The notes: generated from the letters alone by a model not told the origin. A stretch of DNA of 64,000 nucleotides from Chitinophaga oryzae (GCF_012516375.2 NZ_CP051204.2:2046001-2110000), one strand, 5' to 3'. Positions 52,044 through 61,867 are shown, counted from the first letter of the stretch. A program made the numbers and translations.

Positions 52044-53009
52044 TCAATACTCCAGGTAAGCTTTATTGATACCGTATTTACTTCTTTTAGCCTGTAATTC
52101 ACTCGTGGTATCTATTGGTAACGAGGTTACCGGTACGGCTACCTTATAGCGATTGCCCCGGTGAATCATCACCACAGGCTGTTCCCAGGCCTGGCGTTTT
52201 GCCGTCTTCTTCGCGGCCGTAAGGCTGTCCGGGAATTCTTCCAGCACAATAAAATAAGAAATGGAATCCGGCGCAGCGGGCGTTGCGGCCAGGCTGCTGT
52301 CGGGCATGGCCTGCTGCGTTGTGTCTGCTGCTACGGGCGCGGCAGGGGCGCTGTCGGGCGTGTTATTACCCCCCTGGCGACCAACATACCACCAGACGGC
52401 CAGGCCGCCCAGCAGGATTAATGCACCAGCCACGGCCCACCACCATTTGAAAATACTGCCTTCCGTTACTGCTTCCAGCGTATTTTCTTCCTCTTCTGTC
52501 ATAACCGGCTCTACGGGGACCGAAACCGGCGGTACAGGCGGCTCTTCCCTCGTAGCGGCCATAGGCGCTGTGGCCGGCGGCGGGGTAGAGGGGGTGGCAG
52601 GCTCCTGCCGCTGTATGGGGGTAATCGGCAGGTCGGCAGGGTCTACCGGCAGCTCTTCTGCGTGGAAATGCAGGTTGCCGGCAAAATCGCCCTGTAATTT
52701 GCCAATACCTGGCAGCTCCAGCGCCTGCCCCGGTTGCAGGGCCTCCTTAAACTCTTCAATGTATTTCTCCAGCTTCCGCTGGGCCACAGCAGGCACCAGG
52801 TTTTCCTTCAGGGCTATCCATTCCACGCAGGAGCCGTCATCCTGCCACGATTGGGTGAAAACCACCTGGTCGCGCGGAGGCAGCAACGTTTGTGCGCCGG
52901 CGTTATACCGCGCCGGGAAATGCTGGATGGAGAACGTACCGATCTGGGGTACAACGCAAATCCGCTGCCTGAACAATACTTCCTGGATATATTGCTGTAG
53001 TATTAACAT
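52044..53009 (-). CDS. HU-CCDC81 / SPOR domain membrane protein
   Basis: The 321-residue protein has an HU-like N-terminal domain (about 1-125, IQEVLFRQRICVVPQIGTFSI and LELPGIGKLQGDF). A proline-rich linker (130-185), one TM helix (WWWAVAGALILLGGLAVWWYV) and a C-terminal SPOR-like domain (SYFIVLEEFPDSL, VKV-type strands) follow. Family members are thought to link peptidoglycan and the cell envelope. It is the last gene of a TPR - beta-barrel - SPOR series. Confidence 0.85.
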   Translation of the reverse strand: MLILQQYIQEVLFRQRICVVPQIGTFSIQHFPARYNAGAQTLLPPRDQVVFTQSWQDDGSCVEWIALKENLVPAVAQRKLEKYIEEFKEALQPGQALELPGIGKLQGDFAGNLHFHAEELPVDPADLPITPIQRQEPATPSTPPPATAPMAATREEPPVPPVSVPVEPVMTEEEENTLEAVTEGSIFKWWWAVAGALILLGGLAVWWYVGRQGGNNTPDSAPAAPVAADTTQQAMPDSSLAATPAAPDSISYFIVLEEFPDSLTAAKKTAKRQAWEQPVVMIHRGNRYKVAVPVTSLPIDTTSELQAKRSKYGINKAYLEY

Positions 53010-53039
53010 GGAGAGGTGTTTGTGGTTAATGTTCCTATG

Positions 53040-53100
53040 AAATCACAAAGCAGCAAAGCAGCAAATATCATTCTTTGCTCTTTGCTGCTTCGTGTCTTTG
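53040..53100. repeat. Inverted tandem-repeat hairpin (AAAGCAGC units)
   Basis: CACAAAGCAGCAAAGCAGCAAA on the left pairs imperfectly with CTTTGCTGCTTCGTGTCTTTG on the right, giving a hairpin between the beta-barrel and SPOR genes. Confidence 0.6.
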
Positions 53101-53123
53101 CGAGCAACTAAATTAACTCAAAA

Positions 53124-54773
53124 TCAGAACTTCACCATAATTCCGCCTACGATGTTGAAACCATAGGTAGGATACAGGTACCAGCGCTGATAGTGGGAGT
53201 TGAAAATATTATTGGTGTTCAGCCACACATTGAAGTTTTTGCCGATATCATAAGAAGCGCCGGCGTTCATGTCCCATGCACTGCTTGTTTTACCGAAGTC
53301 CTTGTTGGGCAGCTGATAATAACTGCCGCTGAGGGCGAACAGGTTGGCGTTCAGGTGCAGCTTCTTCGCCAGCGTATACTGTACGAACAGGTCGCCCTGG
53401 AAAGGAGGCAGGTGCCACGGTTTCACTTCCGTTTCCTGTTTGTTGTAATTGTACCAGTCGAAAGTCACCCTTGCCTGGAATTTCTCTTCTTCAATATATC
53501 CTACTTCGGCATGCAGCTGGAATGCGCGTAACTGCTCTTCGTTGCGGGTAGTGAAGTATTTCATGTCCGTGGCCTGGTTAACGAACAGGGGCATGTTGTA
53601 CCAGGTAACAGACGCAAACTTGGTGTTATAGTTGAAGTGGCCGCCCAGCGTGCCTTTGATGCCGGTATATTTTTCCTCTACGCGGGTGTTGAGGATACCT
53701 TCCACCAGGCCGTTGAGGAACGGGTTTTTGTTGGCGAGGTTGCGGTAGGAGTTTTTATCGAAATAGGAAATCCAGCCGCTGCTCAGGATCAGTTTTTTGC
53801 GTACCAGGTGCGACTCGTTCACGATGTCGGGCAGCAGGTAAAACTTATCGTTGGTCCAGGTGGGGTTTACGCCGGCATGCAGCACAAAGCCCGGTTTGAT
53901 GATGTCTACTGCCGGATGGATGGCCACCACGTTGTTGTTGATGTTGCGGCCGTTGTCCTGTTTGTAGGTAGACAGATCAAAAACGCCTTCGGCTTTGATG
54001 TAGATGTCTTCAAACACCTGCTTGCGCACGGGTACCCTGGCGATGAACGTATTTTCCGTGCGTTTATACGAGTCGTTGAAGGCAATGAACTTCACGGTTG
54101 GCTGGAATTGAAACGCCCAGTCGTTTTGCGGGCGGTTTTTAAGTCCCACCTGCGCGGTCACGGTGTTGAAAGTCTGTGCAATATCTTTCTTGTCGTATTT
54201 GATGCTGTCGTGGTTGTAACCGTAGTAGTGAATGGTGTTGCGGTCATAACCCAGGCTTGCGTCCAGCTGGAGGCCGGGCAGCAGGTACGAGCCGGAAGCC
54301 AGCGCATTGAGGTTGCTGTAGTTCTGGTCGGATATCTCTTTGCCCTGCGAGCTGGTGTAGTTGACAAACAGGCCGTAGTTGTAGAGGTCTTTGCGGCCGC
54401 TGCCGAAGCCGGCCTGCACATACGGTGTTTTATAGTTACCGTAACCGAGCTTAATAAAATTGTTCTGCAACAGCGAGAGGGAGTCTTTGCCCAATGCCAG
54501 CGGTTTCAGCGGGGCGGCCTGGTACATGAAGTTCAGGTTCAGGGCCGGCACCTGGTATTTTAACTGGGGCCTGCTGGTATCCACTCCCGGCAGGGAGGCG
54601 GTCAGGTTCAGTTTATAGGCGTCGCGGAGCTTAGGCTGATTGGTGGAAATGATATCGATCGTTTCCTGTTTCAGCGGCTCCTGTGCCCATGCCTGCTGCT
54701 GATGAAGGATGCCTGCGAGGCACATGCCTGCTATGGTAAAAGCGCGTTTGCGATGTATGTTGAGAATATTCAT
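53124..54773 (-). CDS. Outer-membrane beta-barrel protein
   Basis: The 549-residue protein has a signal peptide (AFTIAGMCLAGILHQQQAWAQ) and a barrel of many aromatic, alternating strands (FIKLGYGNYKTPYVQAGFGS, ending FNIVGGIMVKF with a C-terminal Phe). No plug domain is present, so it is a porin-like protein rather than a full TonB receptor. It sits between TPR and SPOR genes. That order is familiar from Bacteroidota, but its substrate is unknown. Confidence 0.8.
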   Translation of the reverse strand: MNILNIHRKRAFTIAGMCLAGILHQQQAWAQEPLKQETIDIISTNQPKLRDAYKLNLTASLPGVDTSRPQLKYQVPALNLNFMYQAAPLKPLALGKDSLSLLQNNFIKLGYGNYKTPYVQAGFGSGRKDLYNYGLFVNYTSSQGKEISDQNYSNLNALASGSYLLPGLQLDASLGYDRNTIHYYGYNHDSIKYDKKDIAQTFNTVTAQVGLKNRPQNDWAFQFQPTVKFIAFNDSYKRTENTFIARVPVRKQVFEDIYIKAEGVFDLSTYKQDNGRNINNNVVAIHPAVDIIKPGFVLHAGVNPTWTNDKFYLLPDIVNESHLVRKKLILSSGWISYFDKNSYRNLANKNPFLNGLVEGILNTRVEEKYTGIKGTLGGHFNYNTKFASVTWYNMPLFVNQATDMKYFTTRNEEQLRAFQLHAEVGYIEEEKFQARVTFDWYNYNKQETEVKPWHLPPFQGDLFVQYTLAKKLHLNANLFALSGSYYQLPNKDFGKTSSAWDMNAGASYDIGKNFNVWLNTNNIFNSHYQRWYLYPTYGFNIVGGIMVKF

Positions 54774-54787
54774 GCTGTCGTAATCTT

Positions 54788-54819
54788 AAAATTTGAAAAT
54801 TTGAAAATTTGAAAATTTC
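54788..54819. repeat. GAAAATTT tandem repeat
   Basis: Four copies of an 8-bp unit (A-rich half plus TTTG) lie between the TPR and beta-barrel genes. The unit is self-complementary in part, so the array can form hairpins. Confidence 0.7.
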
Positions 54820-54826
54820 CAAATGG

Positions 54827-57800
54827 CTACGGTTTCTTAGGTTTTTTTCCGGCTGCTTTTTCTGCTGCTTCCGCTTTGGCGAATTTCTCCTTTGCTTCGG
54901 CTTTCAGCTCCGGAATGGGGCAGTTCTCAGCGATGCTCTGGAAAGTGGCTTTGGCGTTGAAGTAGTCCTGCTGACGGAAATACACGTCACCCAGCAGGAT
55001 ATATGATTTGGCCACCCACACATCGTAGGAAGGCGTGTTTTTGATCACGTCGAAGCCGGCTTTTTCGGCGGCAGCCAGATCGTTCTGTTGCAGATAACAA
55101 TCAGCCATATCGTAGCGGGCTTCCGCACCGGTTTCGGATTTGGTGAGGCTGGCCACGGTTTTAAATTCAGCCAGTGCGTTGGCGTATTGTTTTGCTTCTT
55201 TCTGCGCTTTGCCCAGGTAGAAGTGGGCGATGATCTGGTCATCGGTGCTGATATTGGCGGTAGATAGCAGCATTTCAGCGTAGTTGCCTACTTCGTCCCA
55301 GTGTTTCAGCTGGTAGTTGCTGCGCAGCAGGCCGCGGGTGGCTGCCAGGCTGTTTTCCTTGCTGGTGGCCAGGTCCTGCAGCTGCAGGTAGTAGGTGCGC
55401 GCCTTATCATAACTCTTGTTCTGAAAGAAGTTGATGTTGGCCGCCTGCAGGGCTGAACGCTCGGCGTACAGGCTGTTGTTGCGGGACAACACAAATTCAT
55501 AAGCCGGCAGTGCGCCTGCGTAATCTTTGTTGTTGTACGAGCACTCTGCTTTATAGAAATGAGCGGGCAGAATAAACTGGCCGTTGGGATATTTCTGGAT
55601 ATAACTGTTGAAAGCGGTGATGGCGCCGGAGCAGTCGTTGTTCGTGAAACGGGCTTCTGCGGCGGCATAGGCGAGTGAATCTTCGGCGGTGGCAGTCACG
55701 GTACGGCCGCTGGCTTTCAGGAAAGCAAGGTAGTCGTCTGTTTTACCCTGGCTAACATAGATAGATTTAATGCTTTGCAGCGCTTCATTGCTTTCAGGCG
55801 AACCGGGGAACTTTTCCACCACCTGGCGATAGTAAGCGAGGGCTTTGCTTTCGTTGTCTTTGTTGTAGTAGCAGAGGCCCAGTTTCAGCAGCGCGCGCGG
55901 AGCGTTGACGCCATTGGGTTGTTTCTGCAGTACGTTTTCCAGGTAGGGGATCGCTTCGTTGTATTTCTCCTGGGAGAGGTACGTGTTGGCGATTTCCATG
56001 TCAGTCTGGTTGCTGAAATCGGAAGACGGGAACTTGTTGCCCAGTTGTTTCAGCAGGGCCAGTTTATCTGCCTGTTTGCCCTGAAGGCCGAGGATAATGG
56101 CTTTCTGGTAAATGGCATAATCGGCGCCCGGCTCGTTGTTGCTGATGATGCGGTCGTACAGCGAGAGCGCTTTCGGGAACTGGCGCAGCATATAGTAACA
56201 GTCGGCGGCGCGCAGGGCGGCGTCGGTGGCAATCCTGGTGGCATTGGGACCGCTGGCTCGTTGCGCTGTTTCGAAGTGCGGCAGCGCTTCGGCGTATTTG
56301 TCCTGTTTGAGCAGGCTGTAGCCGAGGTTGTAGCTGGCGGTCTGCGGGTTGGCCTCGCCGGATACCGGCGGCGTGCCGCCCAGATAGGCGTTCAGGTTAG
56401 TGATCGCTTTGTCTGTTTTATTCTGGCGCAGGGCTATTTCCGCTTTCCAGAACTGGGCCAGCTGTTTGGTTTGGGCGTCGTAAGGGTTGTTGATGGCGAT
56501 ATCGAGCAGGCGGTCGGCTTCTGCCAGTTGCTGGTCGTTGATCAGCTCGGTGGCCCTGCCATAGGCGATCTTCTGATAGGCTTTGAGTACGGTCGGGTTT
56601 TTATCGGGGATCTGTTCGATGGTAGCCAGACCGTCGCGGTAGTTGTTGGTGTTCATAAAGAGGCTCACGAGCACTTCGCGGGCTTCTTTGTTGTAGGGCG
56701 ACTGCGGGTAATTTTTAACGAACTGTGTCAGCTCGTTGAGTGCAGCGTCCTGGTAGCCCAGTTCATAGGAGAGTTTGCCGTAGTTGAAACGGGAAATTTC
56801 CTGTTGCTGTGGGTTGGAGCTGTTGTTGGCGCAGAAGGCAAAGGCGTTGCGGGCGTTGGCTTTCTGGCCGGTGCGCAGATAGCAGTCTCCCAGCAGGTAC
56901 ATGGAATTCTGTCCCAGGGAGTCTTTAGCGCTGCTGAGTTGTTTGAAGCCGGTGATGGCTTTGTTGAGATTGCCGGTCTGATAGTAGGAGTAGGACAGCT
57001 GGTAGATGTCTTCATTGCGTACTTCGTCGGCGTTATCCTGGAATTCCTGCAACAGGGGCAGGGCTTTTTTATAGTCTTTACGTTCAAAGTAGGCTTTACC
57101 GAGCAGTTGTTTCATTTCTGCTTCATAGTACTGCCCGCCTTGCCGGAGCAGGGGCTCCGTGTAGGAGATGAGCTGGTCGTGTTTGCCCTGGAAGTAATAG
57201 ATTTCCGCGATGTAGTAAGGTACGATGTTTTTGTACTTGGGATCTTCCACTACTTTCTGGAAGCTGCTGAGCGCATCGCCGTACTGGTGGTTGTAGTAGG
57301 AGATGAAGCCGTGGTAATAGTTGGCCGGCACGTAGTATTTGCCCTGTACTTCCCGGATGCTGGCAAACAGGGGCTGTGCTTTCTGGAAGTCCTTGACATT
57401 GAAGTAACAGTAGGCCAGTTCAAATTTCGCTTCCGCTATTTCCTCGTTGGAGAGGTTGTCGATGCTGGCTTTTTCATACAGCGGGATCGCATCTTTGAAC
57501 CTGTTCTGGTGGAAATAATATTTGCCCAGCTGATAGCTGACCAGTTGTTCGCGGGCGTTGTTATTGAATATTTTAAGGTATTCCAGCGCTGTTTTCTCTG
57601 CGTTCTCCTGTCCCAGTTTAAGCGCGCATACGGTGTAATAATAGTAGGCGTCGGACTTTACCAGGTCGCGGTTGGTTTCATGGAAATAATCGATGTTGTC
57701 GATTGTTTGCTTGAAAAGCTGCATGGATACGCTGTACTTTTCCTGCTGGAAGTACTGTTGTGCATCTTTGAACACTTTTTCCGGCTCGGTGTAGATACGC

Positions 57801-57907
57801 GTTTGCTGCGCGTGGGCAGCGGGCATCCCTGCGATACCTGCGCCGGCGAAAGTCAGCATGGATAAGTACAGATGTCCTGGAATATAAACTTTTCTTATGA
57901 ACTGCAT
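54827..57907 (-). CDS. Large tetratricopeptide repeat protein
   Basis: The 1,026-residue protein has a signal peptide (about 15-33, TFAGAGIAGMPAAHAQ) followed by about 25 tandem TPR-like helix pairs. Examples are FKDAIPLYEKASIDNLSNEE, YAEALPHFETAQRASGPNAT and YNEAIPYLENVLQKQPNGVN. It ends in a lysine-rich tail with KKPKKP. TPR proteins of this kind act in envelope assembly or secretion in Bacteroidota; the partners are likely the beta-barrel and SPOR proteins encoded next. Confidence 0.88.
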   Translation of the reverse strand: MQFIRKVYIPGHLYLSMLTFAGAGIAGMPAAHAQQTRIYTEPEKVFKDAQQYFQQEKYSVSMQLFKQTIDNIDYFHETNRDLVKSDAYYYYTVCALKLGQENAEKTALEYLKIFNNNAREQLVSYQLGKYYFHQNRFKDAIPLYEKASIDNLSNEEIAEAKFELAYCYFNVKDFQKAQPLFASIREVQGKYYVPANYYHGFISYYNHQYGDALSSFQKVVEDPKYKNIVPYYIAEIYYFQGKHDQLISYTEPLLRQGGQYYEAEMKQLLGKAYFERKDYKKALPLLQEFQDNADEVRNEDIYQLSYSYYQTGNLNKAITGFKQLSSAKDSLGQNSMYLLGDCYLRTGQKANARNAFAFCANNSSNPQQQEISRFNYGKLSYELGYQDAALNELTQFVKNYPQSPYNKEAREVLVSLFMNTNNYRDGLATIEQIPDKNPTVLKAYQKIAYGRATELINDQQLAEADRLLDIAINNPYDAQTKQLAQFWKAEIALRQNKTDKAITNLNAYLGGTPPVSGEANPQTASYNLGYSLLKQDKYAEALPHFETAQRASGPNATRIATDAALRAADCYYMLRQFPKALSLYDRIISNNEPGADYAIYQKAIILGLQGKQADKLALLKQLGNKFPSSDFSNQTDMEIANTYLSQEKYNEAIPYLENVLQKQPNGVNAPRALLKLGLCYYNKDNESKALAYYRQVVEKFPGSPESNEALQSIKSIYVSQGKTDDYLAFLKASGRTVTATAEDSLAYAAAEARFTNNDCSGAITAFNSYIQKYPNGQFILPAHFYKAECSYNNKDYAGALPAYEFVLSRNNSLYAERSALQAANINFFQNKSYDKARTYYLQLQDLATSKENSLAATRGLLRSNYQLKHWDEVGNYAEMLLSTANISTDDQIIAHFYLGKAQKEAKQYANALAEFKTVASLTKSETGAEARYDMADCYLQQNDLAAAEKAGFDVIKNTPSYDVWVAKSYILLGDVYFRQQDYFNAKATFQSIAENCPIPELKAEAKEKFAKAEAAEKAAGKKPKKP

Positions 57908-58139
57908 GCTTTTGCTGTTATATCTTGAATTATGCGTTTAAAACGAATCCCTGCCGGAAATATTTTCCCGCCAGGTATTATACGGAACAGTATCAGGGAC
58001 ACAAACCAGGCAAATATAAAAGTAATATCCTTTCTTTTCTGATCGGTTTTCCAACAATGTGGATAACTCCGGCGGTCCGGAAAAGGCTATTGCGCTATAT
58101 TGCGGCAAATATTTTTATAGCGCAAAAACCTTACCTGTT

Positions 58140-58559
58140 ATGAGAAAACTATTCTCAACCGGCTATACCGGCGGTGCCGTGAGCTTCTCTATGCTGATAT
58201 TGCGACTGATGTTCGGCGGCCTGTTGTTATTGCACGGATGGCCCAAACTGATCAATTTTGCTGCCAAAATGAATACTTTCCCCGATCCTTTGGGGGTAGG
58301 GCACAAATTTTCATTGGGGATGACCGTTTTTGCAGAAGTTTTCTGTTCCGTTTTTCTCATGCTCGGCCTGCTGACCAGGCTGGCCGCCGTGCCGCTCGTG
58401 ATCTGCATGTCCGTGATCCTTGGAATGGTGCACAAGGCGGACCTGCTGGCTTTTAATTTTGATAAGATCGAGCTGCCGCTGATGTACCTGACGGCTTTCC
58501 TGGTAGTGCTGTTTACCGGCCCGGGCAAGTTCTCTGTCGACGGCGCACTGGGCAAATAA
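58140..58559 (+). CDS. DoxX family membrane protein
   Basis: The 139-residue protein starts at MRKLFSTGYTGGAVSFSMLI; an upstream ORF start adds non-family residues. Four TM segments and the pattern ILRLMFGGLLLLHGWPKLIN with FAEVFCSVFLMLGLLTRLAA match DoxX. Function is unclear (oxidoreductase partner or envelope stress). Confidence 0.88.
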   Translation: MRKLFSTGYTGGAVSFSMLILRLMFGGLLLLHGWPKLINFAAKMNTFPDPLGVGHKFSLGMTVFAEVFCSVFLMLGLLTRLAAVPLVICMSVILGMVHKADLLAFNFDKIELPLMYLTAFLVVLFTGPGKFSVDGALGK

Positions 58560-58565
58560 TCAAAC

Positions 58566-58672
58566 ATTTACGATTTTTTGATTTACAATTTTTTGATTTG
58601 AAGGGAGGCTGGCGGGGGTGCTTAGTCTCCAAAATCCCTAAATCGAAAATCAAAAAATCCCTAAATTAATAT
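58566..58672. repeat. Inverted tandem-repeat hairpin (GATTTTTTGATTTA units)
   Basis: Left copies of GATTTTTTGATTTAC-like units and right copies of AAATCAAAAAATCCC-like units flank a short spacer. It lies between DoxX and thioesterase genes. A relative is found at 61868-62098. Confidence 0.75.
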
Positions 58673-58675
58673 ATC

Positions 58676-59086
58676 ATGTTTAGCAGCATAACAACAATCC
58701 GGGTAAGATACGGGGAAACGGACCAGATGGGATACCTGTATTACGGCAATTACGGCCTGTATTATGAAGTGGGCAGGGCGGAAGCCATCCGGGAACTGGG
58801 GTTCAGCTACCGCGAGCTCGAAGAACAGGGGGTGATCATGCCGGTAGCGGAACTGAATGTAAAATACCTGCGTCCGGCCTATTACGACGACCTGATAACG
58901 GTAAAGACTATATTAAAAGAGCTGCCCAAAAGTTCACGGATACAGTTTCATAGTGAATTATATAACGAAAAAGGAGAGTTGCTGAACGTAGGCGTGACCA
59001 CACTGGTGTTCATCGACGTGAAAACCAAACAGAAAGCAGGCCTGCCGGAAGCGCTGAAAGAACGGCTGGAACCATTTTTTCATTAG
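58676..59086 (+). CDS. YbgC-like acyl-CoA thioesterase
   Basis: The 136-residue hot-dog protein has RVRYGETDQMGYLYYGNYGL, with the catalytic Asp in ETDQMG, EQGVIMPVAELNVKYLRPAYYDD and LLNVGVTTLVFIDVKT. It hydrolyses acyl-CoA thioesters. The typical HxxY-type active site is replaced by YYGNY, as in many 4HBT proteins. Confidence 0.92.
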   Translation: MFSSITTIRVRYGETDQMGYLYYGNYGLYYEVGRAEAIRELGFSYRELEEQGVIMPVAELNVKYLRPAYYDDLITVKTILKELPKSSRIQFHSELYNEKGELLNVGVTTLVFIDVKTKQKAGLPEALKERLEPFFH

Positions 59087-59089
59087 AAA

Positions 59090-59194
59090 TTACGAATTAC
59101 GAATTACGAATTGAGGGTTCTTCCTTGATCTTTAATTCGGAATTATAGCCATAAACGGCCTCCAATTCGTAATTCGTAATTCGTCATTCGTAAT
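59090..59194. repeat. Inverted tandem-repeat hairpin (ATTACGA units), second copy
   Basis: Left AATTACGAATTACGAATTG and right AATTCGTAATTCGTAATTCG arms flank a spacer that differs from that at 50997-51103, so only the arms are shared between the two copies. Confidence 0.8.
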
Positions 59195-59199
59195 TTTTT

Positions 59200-60447
59200 A
59201 TGGGTAAAATAACCGCCAGCATCATTACCATCGGTGATGAGCTGCTGATAGGACAAACGATTGATACCAATTCCGCCTGGATGGCGCAGGAACTCAATGC
59301 GTTAGGTATCTGGGTGCATCGGCGTGTAGCCATTGGCGATGTAAAGGAAGATATTCTGGCCACCCTCGCCGAAGAAGCCGGAATGGCGGATATTGTGCTG
59401 ATTACCGGTGGACTGGGGCCTACGGCCGATGATATCACCAAGCCCACCCTCTGTGAATATTTCCAGACAACGCTGGTGCAGGATGAAGCCACCCTGCAGC
59501 GGGTGCTGCATATCTTCGAAAGCCGCGGCCTGCCGATACTGGAGCGCAACGTGGCGCAGGCCATGGTGCCGGCGTCCTGTACGGTGATCGCCAACGAAAG
59601 AGGCACCGCGCCGGGCATGTGGTTCGAAAAAGACGGCAAGATCTACGTGTCTATGCCGGGCGTGCCGCATGAAATGAAAGGCATTATGGAAAGTTATGTG
59701 CTGCCGCAGCTGGCGGCGCATTTTAATACGCCCGCCGTCGTGCACCGCACGCTGATCACCTCCGGTATGGGCGAGTCTTTTGTAGCGGAACGGATCGCCG
59801 CTTTTGAAGCCAAACTGCCCCCGCATATCAAACTGGCCTACCTGCCCAGCTACAGCCTGCTGAAGCTGCGGCTCACCGCCTTCGGGATAGACAAGGTCAC
59901 CACTGCGGCCGAACTGACGGTGTATTTCCATGAACTGGCGGCCCTATTGCCGGATATCACCGTCACCGACCAGGATATTTCAATCGGGGAGGTGCTGGGG
60001 CAACTGCTGAAAGAAAGAGGAAAGACGGTCGGCACCGCGGAAAGCTGTACCGGCGGACAGATAGCCACCTGGATCACGGCGGTGCCGGGTAGCTCCGCTT
60101 ATTATAAAGGCAGCGCCATTACCTATGCCAATGAGATGAAAATGAAGCTGTTGGGCGTAAAGGCGGAGACGCTGCAGGCCCATGGCGCGGTGAGTGAGGA
60201 AACAGTAAAGGAAATGCTGGCCGGCGCGTTGCAGCTGCTGGAAACGGATTATGCCATCGCCGTATCCGGTATTATGGGCCCCGATGGCGGCACACCGGAA
60301 AAGCCGGTCGGCACCGTATGGGTGGCCGTAGGCAACCGGGAGAAAATGACGACCATCAAATATCACCTGCGGTACGACCGGGAACGGAATACCCAGATGA
60401 CCGCGGTTTACGCCATGAATGAGCTGCGCAAGCTCATTTTGGAATAA
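59200..60447 (+). CDS. cinA: CinA family nicotinamide-nucleotide amidohydrolase
   Basis: The 415-residue protein has an N-terminal MoCF-like domain (ITIGDELLIGQTIDTNSAWM, VLITGGLGPTADDITKPTL, GTAPGMWFEKDGK) and a C-terminal CinA domain with GTAESCTGGQIATWITAVPG, SGIMGPDGGTPEKPVGTVW and YDRERNT. It deamidates nicotinamide mononucleotide in pyridine nucleotide salvage. Start and length are standard. Confidence 0.95.
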   Translation: MGKITASIITIGDELLIGQTIDTNSAWMAQELNALGIWVHRRVAIGDVKEDILATLAEEAGMADIVLITGGLGPTADDITKPTLCEYFQTTLVQDEATLQRVLHIFESRGLPILERNVAQAMVPASCTVIANERGTAPGMWFEKDGKIYVSMPGVPHEMKGIMESYVLPQLAAHFNTPAVVHRTLITSGMGESFVAERIAAFEAKLPPHIKLAYLPSYSLLKLRLTAFGIDKVTTAAELTVYFHELAALLPDITVTDQDISIGEVLGQLLKERGKTVGTAESCTGGQIATWITAVPGSSAYYKGSAITYANEMKMKLLGVKAETLQAHGAVSEETVKEMLAGALQLLETDYAIAVSGIMGPDGGTPEKPVGTVWVAVGNREKMTTIKYHLRYDRERNTQMTAVYAMNELRKLILE

Positions 60448-60484
60448 GCCGCAGCGCCGGCTGACTGAATTGACACAATTCCCT

Positions 60485-60492
60485 TATTTTTG
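60485..60492 (+). promoter_or_regulatory. -7 element TATTTTTG of the E2 gene
   Basis: TAnnTTTG match 28 bases upstream of ATG 60520. It overlaps a longer ORF start at 60490 and so supports the downstream ATG. Confidence 0.5.
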
Positions 60493-60519
60493 TCCACACT
60501 TAAAGCTAAAAACAATCTT

Positions 60520-61860
60520 ATGGCCATTGTAGAATTGGTAATGCCAAAAATGGGAGAAAGCATCATGGAAGCCACCATTTTGCGCTGGCATAAAAAGGCG
60601 GGCGATCACGTAAAAGTGGATGAAACCGTGTTGGAAATTGCTACGGACAAAGTGGACAGTGAAGTCCCCTCTATCGCAGAAGGGATCATCTCCGAAGTAC
60701 TCTTCAAGGAAAACGATGTAGTACCGGTAGGCACTGTGATTGCCCGTATCAATACCAATGCCGATGCAGCGGCCGCTCCTGCACCTGTACCAGAAACGCC
60801 GGTAGTGGCTTCAGAGCCCAGATTTACCGCTGCCCCCGTACCTTCCGCTGCCCCTGCTGCAGCCGCCCCCGCCGCTCCTGCTGCCGGTGGCGCCAGATTC
60901 TATTCCCCGCTCGTGCTCACCATCGCTCAACAGGAAGGCATCAGCTTCGCCGACCTGGAAAGAATTCCCGGTTCCGGCAGCGACGGCCGCGTTACCAAGA
61001 AAGACATCCTCCAGTATGTAGCCGATCGTAAAGAAGGAAAGGTAGTGCCCGACGTAACACCCGTTGCGGAAACCACCGCTCCCGCCGCAGCCGCTGCTGC
61101 CGTACGCAGCACGCCGGCAGTCACCACCGTTGCTTCCCCTACCTATAACGGCAACGTGGAAATTGTGGAAATGGACCGCATGCGCAAACTGATCGCCAAC
61201 CACATGGTGATGAGCAAACAGACCAGCCCGCACGTGACCAGCTTCGCAGAAGCCGATGTGACCAACATGGTCAAATGGCGCGACCGCATGAAAGGCGAAT
61301 TCGAAAAAAGAGAAGGCGAAAAACTCACCTTTACGCCGCTGTTCATCGAAGCTATTGTGAAATGTATCAAACGTTTCCCGCTGATCAACTGCTCGCTCGA
61401 CGGAGATAAAATTATTATCAAAAAAGATATCAATATCGGCATGGCCACCGCCCTGCCTTCCGGCAACCTGATCGTGCCCGTGATCAAAAATGCGGATATG
61501 CTCAACCTGACCGGCCTCAGCAAACAGGTAAACGGCCTGGCAAACGCTGCCCGTCAGAATAAACTGAAACCGGAAGACACACAGGCAGGTACCTTTACCC
61601 TCACCAACGTCGGCACTTTCGGCAGCCTGATGGGAACGCCCATCATCAACCAGCCGCAGGTAGCCATCCTCGCGGTAGGCGCCATCAAAAAACGCCCCGT
61701 GGTGATAGAAACCGAACTGGGTGATTCCATCGCCATCCGCCACATGATGTACCTCTCCATGTCCTACGATCACCGCATCGTGGACGGCTCCCTCGGCGCT
61801 ACTTTCCTGACTGCCGTAGCACAGGAGCTGGAAAATTTCGACCCGAAAAGGACGGTATAA
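60520..61860 (+). CDS. 2-oxoacid dehydrogenase E2 (dihydrolipoyl acyltransferase)
   Basis: The 446-residue protein has a lipoyl domain (1-75) with Lys44 in EIATDKVDSEVPS as the lipoylation site, an Ala/Pro-rich linker, a peripheral subunit-binding domain (about 128-170, SPLVLTIAQQEGISFADLER) and another Ala/Pro linker. The C-terminal catalytic domain carries SYDHRIVDGSLG (His418, Asp422). It transfers acyl groups in a pyruvate, 2-oxoglutarate or branched-chain complex. No E1 or E3 gene is adjacent, so the complex is not decided. Confidence 0.92.
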   Translation: MAIVELVMPKMGESIMEATILRWHKKAGDHVKVDETVLEIATDKVDSEVPSIAEGIISEVLFKENDVVPVGTVIARINTNADAAAAPAPVPETPVVASEPRFTAAPVPSAAPAAAAPAAPAAGGARFYSPLVLTIAQQEGISFADLERIPGSGSDGRVTKKDILQYVADRKEGKVVPDVTPVAETTAPAAAAAAVRSTPAVTTVASPTYNGNVEIVEMDRMRKLIANHMVMSKQTSPHVTSFAEADVTNMVKWRDRMKGEFEKREGEKLTFTPLFIEAIVKCIKRFPLINCSLDGDKIIIKKDINIGMATALPSGNLIVPVIKNADMLNLTGLSKQVNGLANAARQNKLKPEDTQAGTFTLTNVGTFGSLMGTPIINQPQVAILAVGAIKKRPVVIETELGDSIAIRHMMYLSMSYDHRIVDGSLGATFLTAVAQELENFDPKRTV

Positions 61861-61867
61861 TCATTTT

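Noticed and set aside
55775..57865. 696-aa plus-strand ORF opposite the TPR gene
   Set aside because: Hydrophobic antisense shadow of the repeated TPR coding sequence, with no family features.
60811..61773. 320-aa minus-strand ORF opposite the E2 gene
   Set aside because: Low-complexity His/Gly-rich antisense frame of the Ala/Pro linkers; not a gene.
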